From the NCBI GenBank assembly GCA_037034305.1, contig JBAGJY010000011.1:124001-188000 (forward strand): DNA of 64,000 nt, read 5' to 3'. Within the stretch, counting starts at the first letter, position 1, and every line of letters begins with the position of its first letter. Source of the stretch: Streptantibioticus_A sp037034305. GTDB taxonomy: Bacteria > Actinomycetota > Actinomycetes > Streptomycetales > Streptomycetaceae. This document shows, piece by piece, positions 34,425 to 43,893 of the stretch. The notes below the pieces were generated by a model that did not search any database, was not told the origin of the DNA, and saw only the letters and a program-made list of their open reading frames with translations. A program made the translations under genes and the position numbers.

Positions 34425-34527
34425 CAGACAGCGCGGGGCGGATTTTCACCTGTTCGGGGGTCAGTTCCGGATAGGCTCTTGCTACTTCATGGGGGGCTGC
34501 CGGGTGTGCCCGTGGCGGTGTTCCCAT

Positions 34528-34609
34528 GCCCGGGTGGTGGAATGTAGACACGGTGAGCTTAAACCTCACTGACCTACGGGTCGTGCCGGTTCGAGTCCGG
34601 CTCCGGGCA
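34528..34609 (+). tRNA. bldA: tRNA-Leu(UAA), bldA
   Basis: A complete type-II tRNA without an encoded CCA. Acceptor GCCCGGG pairs with TCCGGGC; GTGG of the D arm; anticodon stem GTGAG/CTCAC with loop CTTAAAC, giving anticodon TAA; a variable arm GACCTACGGGTC; and the T-arm loop GTTCGAGTC. The anticodon UAA reads the rare leucine codon UUA. In Streptomyces this tRNA is encoded by bldA, the developmental switch that limits translation of TTA-containing regulators of aerial growth and antibiotics. Confidence 0.95.
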
Positions 34610-34790
34610 CTCTCCTCCCGCTGGTGACCCTTCCCCGGGAGAAGGGCCGGCGAATCCTCGTTAATTCTTCAATTAATCAGATCGGCGTACCAAACGGCGC
34701 GGGAAGATCCTCCTCTGGTAGCAGCCGCGGTACTTTGCCAGCCCATTACGGTTGGGGCAGAGCCGTACCGTGCGGCCATGGAGGAGTGAG

Positions 34791-35636
34791 ATGAGGAGCA
34801 GCAACCCGGTCTTCTCGCGGCGGGGCTTCAGTCGGGACAACGGTTATGCGGGCTTCGGGCCGCCCCCGGCACCCTCCGCCGGATACCCGTACGGCCAGGC
34901 CGCCCCCCAGGACCTCACGGCCGAGCAACTGCGGCGGATGTACCAGGCGCCGTCCGCCAGCGCCGCGCAGAGCGGCCGGATGACCATCGACGACGTCGTC
35001 ATGCGCACCGCCATGACGCTGGGCACCGTCTTCGTCGGCGCGCTGCTCGCGTGGTTCGTGCTGCCGGTGGGCGGCGCCAGCTACCGGATCGGCGTGGTGG
35101 CGGCGCTGGCCGCCTTCGCGCTGGGCATGGTGCAGACGTTCAAGGCGGCCCCGAACCCGGCGCTCATCCTCGGCTACGCGGCCTTCGAGGGCGTCTTCCT
35201 CGGCGTCCTCAGCAAGATGTTCAACGCGGCCTGGGCGGGCGCGCCTGTGCAGGCGGTGCTGGGCACGATGGCCGTCTTCGCCGGGATGCTCATCGCCTAC
35301 CGCACCCGGCTGGTCAAGGTCACCGACCGCTACAAGCGGGTCGGCATGGCGATCGCCATCGGCTTCGTGCTGCTGACCTTCGTCAACCTGCTGTTCGCGG
35401 CGTTCGGCGGCGGCACCGGGCTCGGCCTGCGCAGCGGCGGGCTCGGCGTGGTCGTCGGCATCGTCGGCGTGCTGCTCGGAGCGTTCTTCCTGTCCCTGGA
35501 CTTCAGGCACATCGAGGACGGCATCCGGCAGGGCGCCCCGCAGCGGGAGTCCTGGCTGGCCGCGTTCGGCCTGACGCTCTCGCTGGTGTGGATCTACCTG
35601 GAGATGCTGCGGCTGATCTCCATCCTGCGGGACTGA
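34791..35636 (+). CDS. Bax inhibitor-1/YccA family membrane protein
   Basis: 281 residues from the ATG at 34791, preceded by GGAGG. The N-terminal 60 residues are Gly/Pro/Tyr-rich and cytoplasmic; seven hydrophobic helices follow. Family features are GMVQTFKAAPNPALILGYAAFEGVFLG in the middle and FRHIEDGIRQG before the last helices (WIYLEMLRLISILRD). BI-1/YccA proteins are seven-helix calcium-leak or stress-modulating proteins. Probably monocistronic, with a hairpin downstream. Confidence 0.9.
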   Translation: MRSSNPVFSRRGFSRDNGYAGFGPPPAPSAGYPYGQAAPQDLTAEQLRRMYQAPSASAAQSGRMTIDDVVMRTAMTLGTVFVGALLAWFVLPVGGASYRIGVVAALAAFALGMVQTFKAAPNPALILGYAAFEGVFLGVLSKMFNAAWAGAPVQAVLGTMAVFAGMLIAYRTRLVKVTDRYKRVGMAIAIGFVLLTFVNLLFAAFGGGTGLGLRSGGLGVVVGIVGVLLGAFFLSLDFRHIEDGIRQGAPQRESWLAAFGLTLSLVWIYLEMLRLISILRD

Positions 35637-35660
35637 GCCGGGCCGCATCGGCCGGCGACG

Positions 35661-35711
35661 CACCGACGGGCCTCCAGGGGCGGCGAAGTCGCTCCTGGAA
35701 GCCCGTCGGTG
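35661..35711. terminator. Bidirectional hairpin between convergent genes
   Basis: CACCGACGGGC (35661-35671) pairs with GCCCGTCGGTG (35701-35711) and, after one mismatch, TCCAGG pairs with CCTGGA. Confidence 0.75.
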
Positions 35712-35746
35712 ACTCTGTGCGGCCTGAGGATCAAGGGACTGCGGGA

Positions 35747-35980
35747 CTACCCGAGTTTGCGGGCGGCCCGCCTGAGGTCGTACTCATGGACGAGGGCCTT
35801 GGCGTAGCCGTGGGACAGGTCCGACTCGCGGCGGAGCCAGTCCACCTTCTCTTCGAAACGAAGGAGCGCGGGGCCGTTGTCGAGGTCGCGAAGCCAGTCG
35901 GAGACTTCTCGGCCAGTGCGCTCGGGGATACGGGACAGCAGGTTCCGGTGGGTTTCTTCAGAGAAGATCATCTGGGACAT
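35747..35980 (-). CDS. DUF4287-type small protein
   Basis: 77 residues from the ATG at 35980, with GGAGG six bases upstream. The second half, KVDWLRRESDLSHGYAKALVHEYD, matches the DUF4287 pattern (a helix followed by G-x-A-x-A-L-V-H). The family is uncharacterised. It is monocistronic, divergent from the next gene. Confidence 0.75.
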   Translation of the reverse strand: MSQMIFSEETHRNLLSRIPERTGREVSDWLRDLDNGPALLRFEEKVDWLRRESDLSHGYAKALVHEYDLRRAARKLG

Positions 35981-36087
35981 CGGCGCCTCCAGTGTGCGTT
36001 CCGTTACCCCACCGTGCCTTAGCCGTTGGGCGTTGGCAACCGTCTCAGGCCTACGAGACGGCGCGGGCACCCGTATAAAGTCACCGC

Positions 36088-36402
36088 ATGCTCGACTGCG
36101 CGCCCCTGGTAACCGCCGTGGAGCGGATCGCCGACCGTTTCCGCGCCCTGCCGCAGAGCCGTCTACGTGGCCTCGCGGAGGCCGGACTGGACCTCGCGCG
36201 CGATCTGTCCTGCGCCGCGCAACGGCTTGAACTGCCCGATCGCGCACCGCTGTTGATGCCGGACAACGGCATCTACGCGCTCGGTGACCAGATCGCCGTG
36301 GCGGGCCATGACCTCCTCGCGGCCCTCGCCGGGCACCCCGGCCGCCACGATGTGCTGGACGAGGCGCTACGCAGGGTGGCGAAGGTCGAGGAACTCCTCT
36401 GA
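36088..36402 (+). CDS. Conserved hypothetical protein
   Basis: 104 residues, all helical and Leu/Ala/Arg-rich, with a central LLMPDNGIYALGDQIAVAGHDL segment. No catalytic motif, signal peptide or membrane helix. GTATAAAGT lies about 10 bases before the ATG, so the transcript may have a very short leader. Function unknown. Confidence 0.6.
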   Translation: MLDCAPLVTAVERIADRFRALPQSRLRGLAEAGLDLARDLSCAAQRLELPDRAPLLMPDNGIYALGDQIAVAGHDLLAALAGHPGRHDVLDEALRRVAKVEELL

Positions 36403-36418
36403 GGCCGGAGCCCGCGGC

Positions 36419-37171
36419 TCACAGCGAGGCGACGACCCGGTCGGCGAGCACGAACACGCTCTCCTCGCCGTAGGTGAAGGTCAGCGCGAACGCGCCGGAG
36501 ACCGCGGAGCCGCCGAGCAGCGCCGGAGCCTCACCGCGCTCCAGCGCGGCGGCCAGCTGCTCCGCCGTCTCCCGGTGGCCGGGGGTCAGGCACAGCGTCG
36601 TACCGTCGGTGAAGACGTACAGGTCCAGCGTGCCCAGCGGCCCGGGGCGGACGTCCGCCAGCGGGGTGCGCGAGTCGGCCAGCGCGGCCAGCCGGGCCAC
36701 CGTTTCCTCCGGGTCGGCGACCACCGGGTGGGGGACGAAGTCCGGGTCGGAGGGGTGGCGCCGGTGCGGCAGCTGCGGCTCAAGACCGGCCAGGTCCGCC
36801 TGGCGCGGCACGTAGGGCAGCGCCTCGATCTCCGGGAACTCGGCGTGCCCGTCGAAGACCGGCGCGTCGAAGGCATCCCGCGCCTCCTGCGCGGCCCAGA
36901 ACGCCCGGGCCTCGGCCAGCTCCCGCTCCCGCTCGTCGGCGAGCGCCGCCGCGACGGCGGTGCGTATCTCCTCGATGGCCGGAGCCGGGCGGGCGCCCGG
37001 TACGGCACCGGCCGCGGTCTCCGCCTGGGCGGGCCGCACGGTGAGTTCGCGGCGCAGCGCCCCCAGCTCGCCGCGCAGCCCGCGCACGGCGAACACGGCG
37101 ACGGTCGCTGCGGCCACGGCGGCTGCCGCGACGAGCAGCGAGACGAGGGCGGTGACGTTGATGGCGCTCAC
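36419..37171 (-). CDS. Membrane-anchored hypothetical protein
   Basis: 250 residues from the GTG at 37171, with AGGAG upstream; the frame extends 28 codons further without support. One N-terminal membrane helix (about residues 6-27), a short coiled-coil (GLRGELGALRREL), an acidic helical segment, and a C-terminal globular part of about 90 residues (DLYVFTDGTTLCLTPGH to YGEESVFVLADRVV). I do not recognise the family. It converges on the small gene at 36088 with 16 bp between stops. Confidence 0.7.
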   Translation of the reverse strand: MSAINVTALVSLLVAAAAVAAATVAVFAVRGLRGELGALRRELTVRPAQAETAAGAVPGARPAPAIEEIRTAVAAALADERERELAEARAFWAAQEARDAFDAPVFDGHAEFPEIEALPYVPRQADLAGLEPQLPHRRHPSDPDFVPHPVVADPEETVARLAALADSRTPLADVRPGPLGTLDLYVFTDGTTLCLTPGHRETAEQLAAALERGEAPALLGGSAVSGAFALTFTYGEESVFVLADRVVASL

Positions 37172-37346
37172 TGACGTAACTCCTGGGCTGGGGGCACTAC
37201 GGCGGTTTGCGACGGTTGACAGCGGAACTTGTTCTCCCCCACGGACACTCTGCACTGAAACCGTTGGCCTGTGCAGTGCGGAATGTCACGAAAGGGACAT
37301 GTCGCCGTCGAAATCCACCCACCGCTTCCGGCCTGACCTGTGAAAA

Positions 37347-37389
37347 CGACGTTCCCCCGGGATGTTGGACACATCCCGGGGGAACGTCG
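37347..37389. terminator. 19-bp perfect hairpin downstream of the thiolase gene
   Basis: 37347-37365 pairs with 37371-37389 without mismatch; 5-nt loop. It stands 130 bp after the thiolase stop on the minus strand. The rest of 37172-37518 holds no gene; near 37440-37515 there are short CTCCGC/GCGGAG repeats. Confidence 0.8.
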
Positions 37390-37518
37390 AAACCGGTCAA
37401 CCCGGCGCCGCCAGGTTCAGCTCAGCCGCGCGTGCTCATGGTCGCGCTGAGCGTCGCCTCCGCGGAGTGCGGGTGCCGCTCCTCCTGCGTCGGAGCGACC
37501 CCCACACTCCGCTGCGGC

Positions 37519-38739
37519 TCAGCTCAGCCGCTCGATGACCATCGCCATGCCCTGGCCGCCGCCGACGCACATCGTCTCCAGACCGAACTGCTTGTCGTGC
37601 CACTGGAGCGAGTTGATCAGCGTGGTGGTGATCCGGGCGCCGGTCATGCCGAAGGGGTGGCCGACCGCGATGGCGCCGCCGTTGACGTTCAGCTTGTCCA
37701 GGTCGATGCCCAGGTCCCGGTAGGACGGGATGACCTGGGCGGCGAACGCCTCGTTGATCTCCACCAGGTCGATGTCGTCGATGGTCAGACCCGCCCGCTT
37801 GAGCGCCTGCTTGGAGGCCTCCACCGGGCCGTAGCCCATGATCTCCGGGGACAGCCCGGACACCCCGGTGGACACGATCCGCGCCAGCGGGGTCAGGCCC
37901 AGCTCGCGGGCCTTGGTGTCGGACATGATGACCAGCGCCGCGGCGCCGTCGTTGAGCGGGCAGCAGTTGCCCGCGGTCACCAGGCCGTCGGGGCGGAAGA
38001 CCGGCTTGAGGCCCGCGACGCCCTCCATCGTCACGCCCGGTCGCGGACCGTCGTCCGTGCTGACCACGGTGCCGTCCGGCAGCGTGACCGGGGTGATCTC
38101 GCGCTGCCAGAAGCCGTCGGCGATCGCCTTCTCGGCGAGGTTCTGCGACCGGACGCCGAACTCGTCCATGTCCTGGCGGGTGACGCCCTTGAACCGGGCC
38201 AGGTTCTCCGCGGTCTGGCCCATCGCGATGTACGCGTCGGGCAGCAGGCCGTCCTCGCGCGGGTCGTGCCAGTCGGAGCCCTCGCTCTGCGCGCGCTCGG
38301 CGGTACGCGCCTCCGCGTCCGCGAACAGCGGGTTGTGGGTGTCGGGCAGGCCGTCCGAGGTGCCCTTGACGCTGCGCGAGACCATCTCCACACCGGCCGA
38401 GACGAACACGTCGCCCTCGCCCGCCTTGATGGCGTGCAGCGCCATCCGGGAGGTCTGCAGCGACGAGGAGCAGTAGCGGGTGACGGTACAGCCGGGCAGG
38501 TGGTCCATGCCCATCTGCACGGCGACGATCCGGCCCAGGTTGTGCCCCTGCTCGCCGCCGGGCAGACCGCAGCCGAGCATCAGGTCGTCGATCTCGCGCG
38601 GGTCCAGCTCGGGGATCTTGGCGAGCGCGGCCTGGATGATCGTGGCCGTGAGGTCGTCCGGGCGCAGGTCCTTCAGCGATCCCTTGAAGGCGCGCCCGAT
38701 GGGCGAGCGGGCGGCAGAGACGATTACGGCTTCTGGCAT
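37519..38739 (-). CDS. Acetyl-CoA C-acyltransferase (thiolase)
   Basis: 406 residues from the ATG at 38739, with GGAGGAG upstream. Thiolases cleave 3-ketoacyl-CoA or condense two acetyl-CoA. The acylated Cys is in VTRYCSSSLQTSRMA, the His in AIAVGHPFGMTGAR and the second Cys in MCVGGGQGMAM; EINEAFAAQVIPSY precedes them. SARSPIGRAFKGSL at the N-terminus is typical. No beta-oxidation partner is adjacent. Physiological direction cannot be read from the sequence. Confidence 0.93.
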   Translation of the reverse strand: MPEAVIVSAARSPIGRAFKGSLKDLRPDDLTATIIQAALAKIPELDPREIDDLMLGCGLPGGEQGHNLGRIVAVQMGMDHLPGCTVTRYCSSSLQTSRMALHAIKAGEGDVFVSAGVEMVSRSVKGTSDGLPDTHNPLFADAEARTAERAQSEGSDWHDPREDGLLPDAYIAMGQTAENLARFKGVTRQDMDEFGVRSQNLAEKAIADGFWQREITPVTLPDGTVVSTDDGPRPGVTMEGVAGLKPVFRPDGLVTAGNCCPLNDGAAALVIMSDTKARELGLTPLARIVSTGVSGLSPEIMGYGPVEASKQALKRAGLTIDDIDLVEINEAFAAQVIPSYRDLGIDLDKLNVNGGAIAVGHPFGMTGARITTTLINSLQWHDKQFGLETMCVGGGQGMAMVIERLS

Positions 38740-38896
38740 CGCGGGATCTCTCCTCCGGAGACGTGACGGGCTCAGGTGGAAGTTACCGGTAGGTAGTGCA
38801 CTAGTCACCAGGCTCGTACTGTGACGTTGCGCTCGCGCCCAACGCCCTGGAGGCAAGGTTAGGTTCCGGCCCGCCCGACCGGTACCCGCGGCGGCG

Positions 38897-39901
38897 TCAA
38901 GTGAGCGCGGAGACGTCCGCCTCGGGGCGCGCCCCGCCGGAGGTGGCCCGCCGCCGCAGCAGCGCCCACCGTCCCCGGTGCCCGGCACCGGACCCCGCCG
39001 CGGCCACCTCGGTGCCGGACGCCGCCGCCGCTGCCGCCGCCGCGTCGGCGACCGGGAGCACGCTCTCGTCCGCGTCGGCGTCCGGCCACACCCCCAACGC
39101 GGCGCAGAGCGTGGGGAGCACCGCCATCGCGGCCGTGGCGTAGCCGGTGGCCGACGGGTGGTAGTTGTCCGGCCCGAACATCTCGCGCGGGTTGGCCGCG
39201 AACTCCGGCCCCAGCAGCTGCCCGAGCGAGACCGTGCGGCCGCCCAGCTCGATCACCGCGATGGTCTGGGCGGCGGCGAGTTGGCGGCTCAGCCGCCGGG
39301 CCACCCAGCGCAGCGGCTGGTAGACCGGCTCGATGGTGCCCAGGTCGGGGCAGGTGCCGACGACCACCTCGGTGCCCGCGTCGCGCAGTCGGCGCACCGC
39401 CGCCGCCAGGTGCCGCACCGAGTCGGCGGGCGGCATGCGGTGCGTCACGTCGTTCGCGCCGATCATGATCACGCAGACGTCCGGTACCGGCTCGGGGCCG
39501 TCCAGCAGCAGGCCCACCTGCCGTGCCAGATCGTCGGAGCAGGCACCCGGCAGGGCCACGTTCACCAGGTCGACCGGGCGCTCGGCCACCGCCGCCAGGC
39601 CCGAGGCGAGTATCGCCCCCGGTGTCTCGCCCACCCGGTGCACGCCCTGCCCGGCCGCCGTGGAGTCGCCCAGGAACGCCAGGCGCACCGGCTCGGCACC
39701 GGCGTCGCCGTAGGTCGCGAACGCCGCCCCGTAGCGCCCGTCGGCGGTGGGCGGCGCGGCCTCCGAGCCGCCCACGGTCCTCCTGGCCAGCTGTACCTCG
39801 GTGAGCAGCAGTCCGACCACCGCCCCGCCGAGCAGACCCGCCCCGCCGCCGCCGTACGCGGCGGCGGTCGCGATCCGCCGTGCCACCCTCGCCCTCGACA
39901 T
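38897..39901 (-). CDS. SGNH/GDSL hydrolase, membrane-anchored
   Basis: 334 residues. One N-terminal hydrophobic helix (about residues 10-35) suggests an exported, anchored enzyme. Block I is LAFLGDSTAAGQG (catalytic Ser), block II VNVALPGACSDD, block III VIMIGANDVTH, and block V DNYHPSATGYA (His). The C-terminal 70 residues are Ala-rich and unstructured. Probably an esterase or lipase acting on the cell envelope. It is divergent from cbs. Confidence 0.88.
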   Translation of the reverse strand: MSRARVARRIATAAAYGGGGAGLLGGAVVGLLLTEVQLARRTVGGSEAAPPTADGRYGAAFATYGDAGAEPVRLAFLGDSTAAGQGVHRVGETPGAILASGLAAVAERPVDLVNVALPGACSDDLARQVGLLLDGPEPVPDVCVIMIGANDVTHRMPPADSVRHLAAAVRRLRDAGTEVVVGTCPDLGTIEPVYQPLRWVARRLSRQLAAAQTIAVIELGGRTVSLGQLLGPEFAANPREMFGPDNYHPSATGYATAAMAVLPTLCAALGVWPDADADESVLPVADAAAAAAAASGTEVAAAGSGAGHRGRWALLRRRATSGGARPEADVSALT

Positions 39902-40026
39902 CGGCAACCCCGTTCACTCGGTCCGTAACAGCTTGTTGCCCGCTACGGCGCCCGGCGCAACGCGACCGTTCGGGGGCGCTTGCGCATAGGCTCTGAGCAC
40001 ACACAGGGAAACATCCGGAGGACGTC

Positions 40027-41412
40027 GTGCAGTTCCACGACTCGATGATCAGTCTCGTCGGCAACACCCCGCTGGTGAGGCTCAACAGCGTCACGGCCGG
40101 GATACAGGCCACGGTGCTGGCCAAGGTCGAGTACTTCAACCCCGGCGGTTCGGTCAAGGACCGCATCGCCCTGCGCATGATCGAAGCGGCGGAGAAGTCC
40201 GGCGAGCTGAAGCCAGGCGGCACCATCGTCGAGCCGACCTCGGGCAACACCGGTGTCGGGCTGGCGATCGTGGCGCAGCAGAAGGGCTACAAGTGCATCT
40301 TCGTCTGCCCGGACAAGGTGTCGACGGACAAGATCAACGTGCTGCGGGCGTACGGCGCCGAGGTCGTGGTCTGCCCGACCGCCGTCGACCCCGAGCACCC
40401 GGACTCGTACTACAACGTCTCGGACCGGCTGGTGCGTGAGACGCCGGGCGCCTGGAAGCCCGACCAGTACAGCAACCCGAACAACCCGCTGTCGCACTAC
40501 CACTCCACCGGCCCCGAGCTGTGGGAGCAGACCGACGGCCGGATCACCCACTTCGTGGCGGGCATCGGCACCGGCGGCACGATCTCCGGCACCGGCCGGT
40601 ACCTCAAGGAGATCTCCGACGGCAGGGTCCGGATCGTCGGCGCCGACCCGGAGGGCTCGGTCTACTCCGGCGGCTCCGGCCGCCCGTACCTGGTCGAGGG
40701 CGTCGGCGAGGACTTCTGGCCGACCGCGTACGACCAGGACATCACTGACGAGATCATCGCGGTCTCCGACAAGGACTCGTTCCAGATGACCCGCCGCCTG
40801 GCCAAGGAGGAGGGGCTGTTGGTCGGCGGTTCCTGCGGCATGGCCGTCGTCGCGGCGCTGCGGGTCGCCGAGCGGCTCGGACCGGACGACGTCGTGGTGG
40901 TGCTGCTGCCGGACAGCGGTCGCGGCTACCTCAGCAAGATCTTCAACGACGAGTGGATGGCCGACTACGGCTTCCTGGAGGAGGGCGGCCAGCAGTCCCG
41001 GGTCGCCGACGTGCTGGCGCACCGCAGCGGCGGCATCCCGGAACTGGTCCACATGCACCCGGAGGAGACGGTCGGCGAGGCGATCGACGTACTGCGCGAG
41101 TACGGGGTGTCGCAGATGCCCATCGTCAAGCCGGGCGCCGGGCATCCGGACGTGATGGCCGCCGAGGTGGTCGGCTCGGTGGTGGAACGCGAGCTGCTGG
41201 ACGCGCTGTTCACCAAGCGCGCGCAGTTGGACGACCCGCTGGACAAGCACATGTCCGCGCCGCTGCCGCAGGTCGGCTCGGGCGAGTCGGTCGGCGACCT
41301 GATGGCGGTGCTGCAGAACGCGGACGCGGCGATCGTGCTGGTCGAGGGCAAGCCGACGGGTGTGGTGAGCCGTCAGGACCTGCTCACCTTCCTCGCCAAG
41401 GTCGGCAAGTAA
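40027..41412 (+). CDS. cbs: Cystathionine beta-synthase
   Basis: 461 residues from the GTG at 40027 with GGAGG five bases upstream. A PLP fold-type-II catalytic domain: LVGNTPLVRLN, the Schiff-base Lys in NPGGSVKDRIA, TSGNTGVGLA, and the phosphate loop GIGTGGTISGTGRYLKE. Residues from about 335 form two tandem CBS regulatory domains. The enzyme condenses serine and homocysteine to cystathionine (reverse trans-sulfuration). Without the heme-binding N-terminus of animal CBS, as usual for bacteria. Confidence 0.95.
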   Translation: MQFHDSMISLVGNTPLVRLNSVTAGIQATVLAKVEYFNPGGSVKDRIALRMIEAAEKSGELKPGGTIVEPTSGNTGVGLAIVAQQKGYKCIFVCPDKVSTDKINVLRAYGAEVVVCPTAVDPEHPDSYYNVSDRLVRETPGAWKPDQYSNPNNPLSHYHSTGPELWEQTDGRITHFVAGIGTGGTISGTGRYLKEISDGRVRIVGADPEGSVYSGGSGRPYLVEGVGEDFWPTAYDQDITDEIIAVSDKDSFQMTRRLAKEEGLLVGGSCGMAVVAALRVAERLGPDDVVVVLLPDSGRGYLSKIFNDEWMADYGFLEEGGQQSRVADVLAHRSGGIPELVHMHPEETVGEAIDVLREYGVSQMPIVKPGAGHPDVMAAEVVGSVVERELLDALFTKRAQLDDPLDKHMSAPLPQVGSGESVGDLMAVLQNADAAIVLVEGKPTGVVSRQDLLTFLAKVGK

Positions 41413-41630
41413 CGGCGACTGGCCCTCGTGCGCGGGGGATTGGCCCGATTTCGCAAAACAACACCCGTGTGACACACGTGCGCAGCACGGGCTTAACACC
41501 GGTCCGGCACATTGGTGGGCGTCGGGAAACCGACCCCACCGATGCGGCAGCCAGGAACGACGGAGCGGCTCCCGGACCTCCTGGATTGCCCGGACGCGAA
41601 GCCCGGCCCTGACCCGGCCCCGCGTCCCAC

Positions 41631-41685
41631 GGGGGACCGCCGTCGTCCCGCCCCTGGCGGCTCAGCCGGGGTGCGGCGGTCCCCC
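41631..41685. terminator. Hairpin between cbs and the convergent membrane-protein gene
   Basis: GGGGGACCGCCG (41631-41642) pairs perfectly with CGGCGGTCCCCC (41674-41685) around a loop that can fold itself. The rest of 41413-41778 contains no gene. Confidence 0.7.
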
Positions 41686-41778
41686 GTTTCTCCGTGTTCG
41701 CTCGCCGCCGCGCCCGTCGGGGGCCCGCGGCCACGGGCGCCGCGGAACGCCCCCCAACTCGCCCCGCGGCAACGGCTG

Positions 41779-42201
41779 TCAGCCGTCCCAGTCCTCGTTG
41801 CCCTGGCGCGAGGATCCCCTGTTCAGGGAGTGGGCGACGTTGACACCCACGATTCCCGCCCAGGTGATCAGCAGGCCGGGAAGGTGCGCGTTGACCACGC
41901 CTATCGCCGACAGCGGTACCGCGAGCGCCAGTGAGATGCCCGCGATGCCGAAGCGGCGGTTGCGGTTGTCCGGGTCGCCGGAACGGCCGCGCCGGGAGCC
42001 CGCCGGGGCGACCCGGGCGCCCGCCATCCGCTGCTCGGCGAGTTCTCGGCGGACCCTGCGCTCCACCTGGCTGTCGAGCCGCTGGTCCACCTTTTCCAGG
42101 AACGAGTCGATCAACTCGGCCTCGTATTCGGGGCCGAGATCCTTACGCGTCTGCAGTGTGGCGTCGAGCTCTTTCTTGAGCTCGGGGTCAGGGGCGCTCA
42201 T
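41779..42201 (-). CDS. Small two-helix membrane protein
   Basis: 140 residues from the ATG at 42201; a GTG three codons earlier is possible and neither has a clear ribosome site. A charged, helical cytoplasmic half with SFLEKVDQRLDSQVERRVRRE, then two hydrophobic helices (FGIAGISLALAVPLSAIGVV and LLITWAGIVGVNVAHSL). The family is common in Streptomyces but has no known function. It is divergent from the acyl-CoA synthetase gene. Confidence 0.75.
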   Translation of the reverse strand: MSAPDPELKKELDATLQTRKDLGPEYEAELIDSFLEKVDQRLDSQVERRVRRELAEQRMAGARVAPAGSRRGRSGDPDNRNRRFGIAGISLALAVPLSAIGVVNAHLPGLLITWAGIVGVNVAHSLNRGSSRQGNEDWDG

Positions 42202-42325
42202 GGCATTCACGTTAGAACCGGCCGACCCCTGTGTAAGTGGGGTTAGCCCCCGAATCTTGTCAGGGGTGCCCTCCTCCTTGAGCAGGTGTGTACGGTCGCG
42301 GATGGATCACGAACGGGAGGCGTCA

Positions 42326-43723
42326 ATGGAGCTGTTGACCGCACTGGGCGCGGCGGACCGGGACCGTCCGGACGCCGTCACGATCGACGGCCGCGCGTTG
42401 GACCGCCAGGCGCTGCTCGGCGCGGCCGGTGCCGTCGCCGCGCGGATCGCCGGGGCACCGGCCGTGGCCGTGCATGCCGCCCCCGTACTGGAGACGGTGG
42501 TCGCGGTGGTGGCCGGACTGCTCGCCGGGGTGCCGGTGGTGCCCGTACCGCCGGACGCCGGACCCGCGGAGCGCCAGCACATCCTGCGCGACTCCGGCGC
42601 GGCGCTGCTGCTCGCCGCCGGGCCGTGTGAGGCCGAGGGCCTGGAGACGGTCGAGGTACGGGCCGCCGAGCGCGCCGACTTCCGCGGCGCCCAACCCGCC
42701 GCCGAGTCAACCGCGTTGGTCCTCTACACCTCGGGGACGACGGGCGCCCCCAAGGGCGTACTGGTCTCCCGCCAGGCGATCGCCGCCGACCTGGACGCGC
42801 TGGCCGCGGCCTGGGTGTGGACGGCCGAGGACACGCTGGTGCACGGGCTGCCGCTGTTCCATGTGCACGGCCTGGTGCTGGGCGTGCTCGGCGCGCTGCG
42901 CACCGGAAGCCGCCTGGTGCACACCGGGCGCCCCACCCCGGCCCGCTACGCGGCCGCTGGCGGCACGCTGTACTTCGGGGTGCCGACGGTCTGGTCGCGG
43001 GTGGTGCGCGAGCCGTCCGCCGCGAAGGAACTGGCGGCGGCGCGGCTGCTGGTCTCCGGTAGCGCGCCGCTGCCCGCTCCGGTCTTCCGGGACCTGGCGG
43101 CGCTGACCGGGCAGCGACCGGTGGAGCGGTACGGGATGACCGAGACGCTGATCACCGTCAGCACCCGGGCGGACGGTGAGCGGCGGCCGGGCTCGGTGGG
43201 GCTGCCGGTGGCGGGTGTGACCACGCGGCTGGTGGGCGAGGACGGCGAGCCGGTCCCGTACGACGGTGCCACGGTCGGCGAGTTGCAGGTCGGCGGGCCG
43301 ACGCTGTTCGGCGGCTATCTGGGCCGCCCCGAGGCGACCGCCGCGGCGCTGACGCCGGACGGCTGGTTCCGCACCGGTGACATGGCGGTGGTGGAGCCGG
43401 ACGGCATGCACCGGATCGTGGGCCGGGCCTCCACCGACCTGATCAAGTCCGGTGGCTACCGCATCGGCGCGGGCGAGGTGGAGAACGCGCTGCTTGACCA
43501 TCCCGCGGTACGGGAGGCGGCGGTGGTCGGCGTGCCGCACGACGATCTCGGGCAGCAGATCGTGGCCTATGTGGTGGCCGACTCGGTGGACGAGCGCGAT
43601 CTGATCGATTTCGTCGCCCGCCATCTCTCCGTTCACAAACGGCCGCGTGCAATCCGCTTTCTGGACGCGCTTCCGCGTAATGCGATGGGCAAGCCGCAGA
43701 AGAAGCTACTGCCCCCGTTCTAG
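42326..43723 (+). CDS. MatB-like acyl-CoA (malonyl-CoA) synthetase
   Basis: 465 residues from the ATG at 42326, which has GGGAGG five bases before it; an ATG eight codons upstream is less well placed. An ANL-superfamily ligase: A3 motif LVLYTSGTTGAPKG, A5 VERYGMTETL, A7 GWFRTGDMAV, A8 STDLIKSGGYRIGAGEVE, and the A10 Lys in PRNAMGKPQKK. The segment LVHGLPLFHVHGLVLGVLGALR is also typical of malonyl-CoA synthetase MatB of Streptomyces. It activates a small dicarboxylate or fatty acid with ATP. Substrate assignment to malonate rests on my recall of MatB sequence and is probable, not certain. Confidence 0.85.
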   Translation: MELLTALGAADRDRPDAVTIDGRALDRQALLGAAGAVAARIAGAPAVAVHAAPVLETVVAVVAGLLAGVPVVPVPPDAGPAERQHILRDSGAALLLAAGPCEAEGLETVEVRAAERADFRGAQPAAESTALVLYTSGTTGAPKGVLVSRQAIAADLDALAAAWVWTAEDTLVHGLPLFHVHGLVLGVLGALRTGSRLVHTGRPTPARYAAAGGTLYFGVPTVWSRVVREPSAAKELAAARLLVSGSAPLPAPVFRDLAALTGQRPVERYGMTETLITVSTRADGERRPGSVGLPVAGVTTRLVGEDGEPVPYDGATVGELQVGGPTLFGGYLGRPEATAAALTPDGWFRTGDMAVVEPDGMHRIVGRASTDLIKSGGYRIGAGEVENALLDHPAVREAAVVGVPHDDLGQQIVAYVVADSVDERDLIDFVARHLSVHKRPRAIRFLDALPRNAMGKPQKKLLPPF

Positions 43724-43893
43724 GGCGAGTTGGCGGGGGGCGGAGAAACCGATTTGGCAGAGGCCAAATATGCTTCTTACGATGCACTAGCCCAACTACC
43801 TACCGGCCGGTCAGTGCGACGGCCGGGTCGCCCCTACCCGGGTCCCGCTCCAAGGGTGGCGGTGATTTTTCCTGCCCTGGGAGACAACACCGC

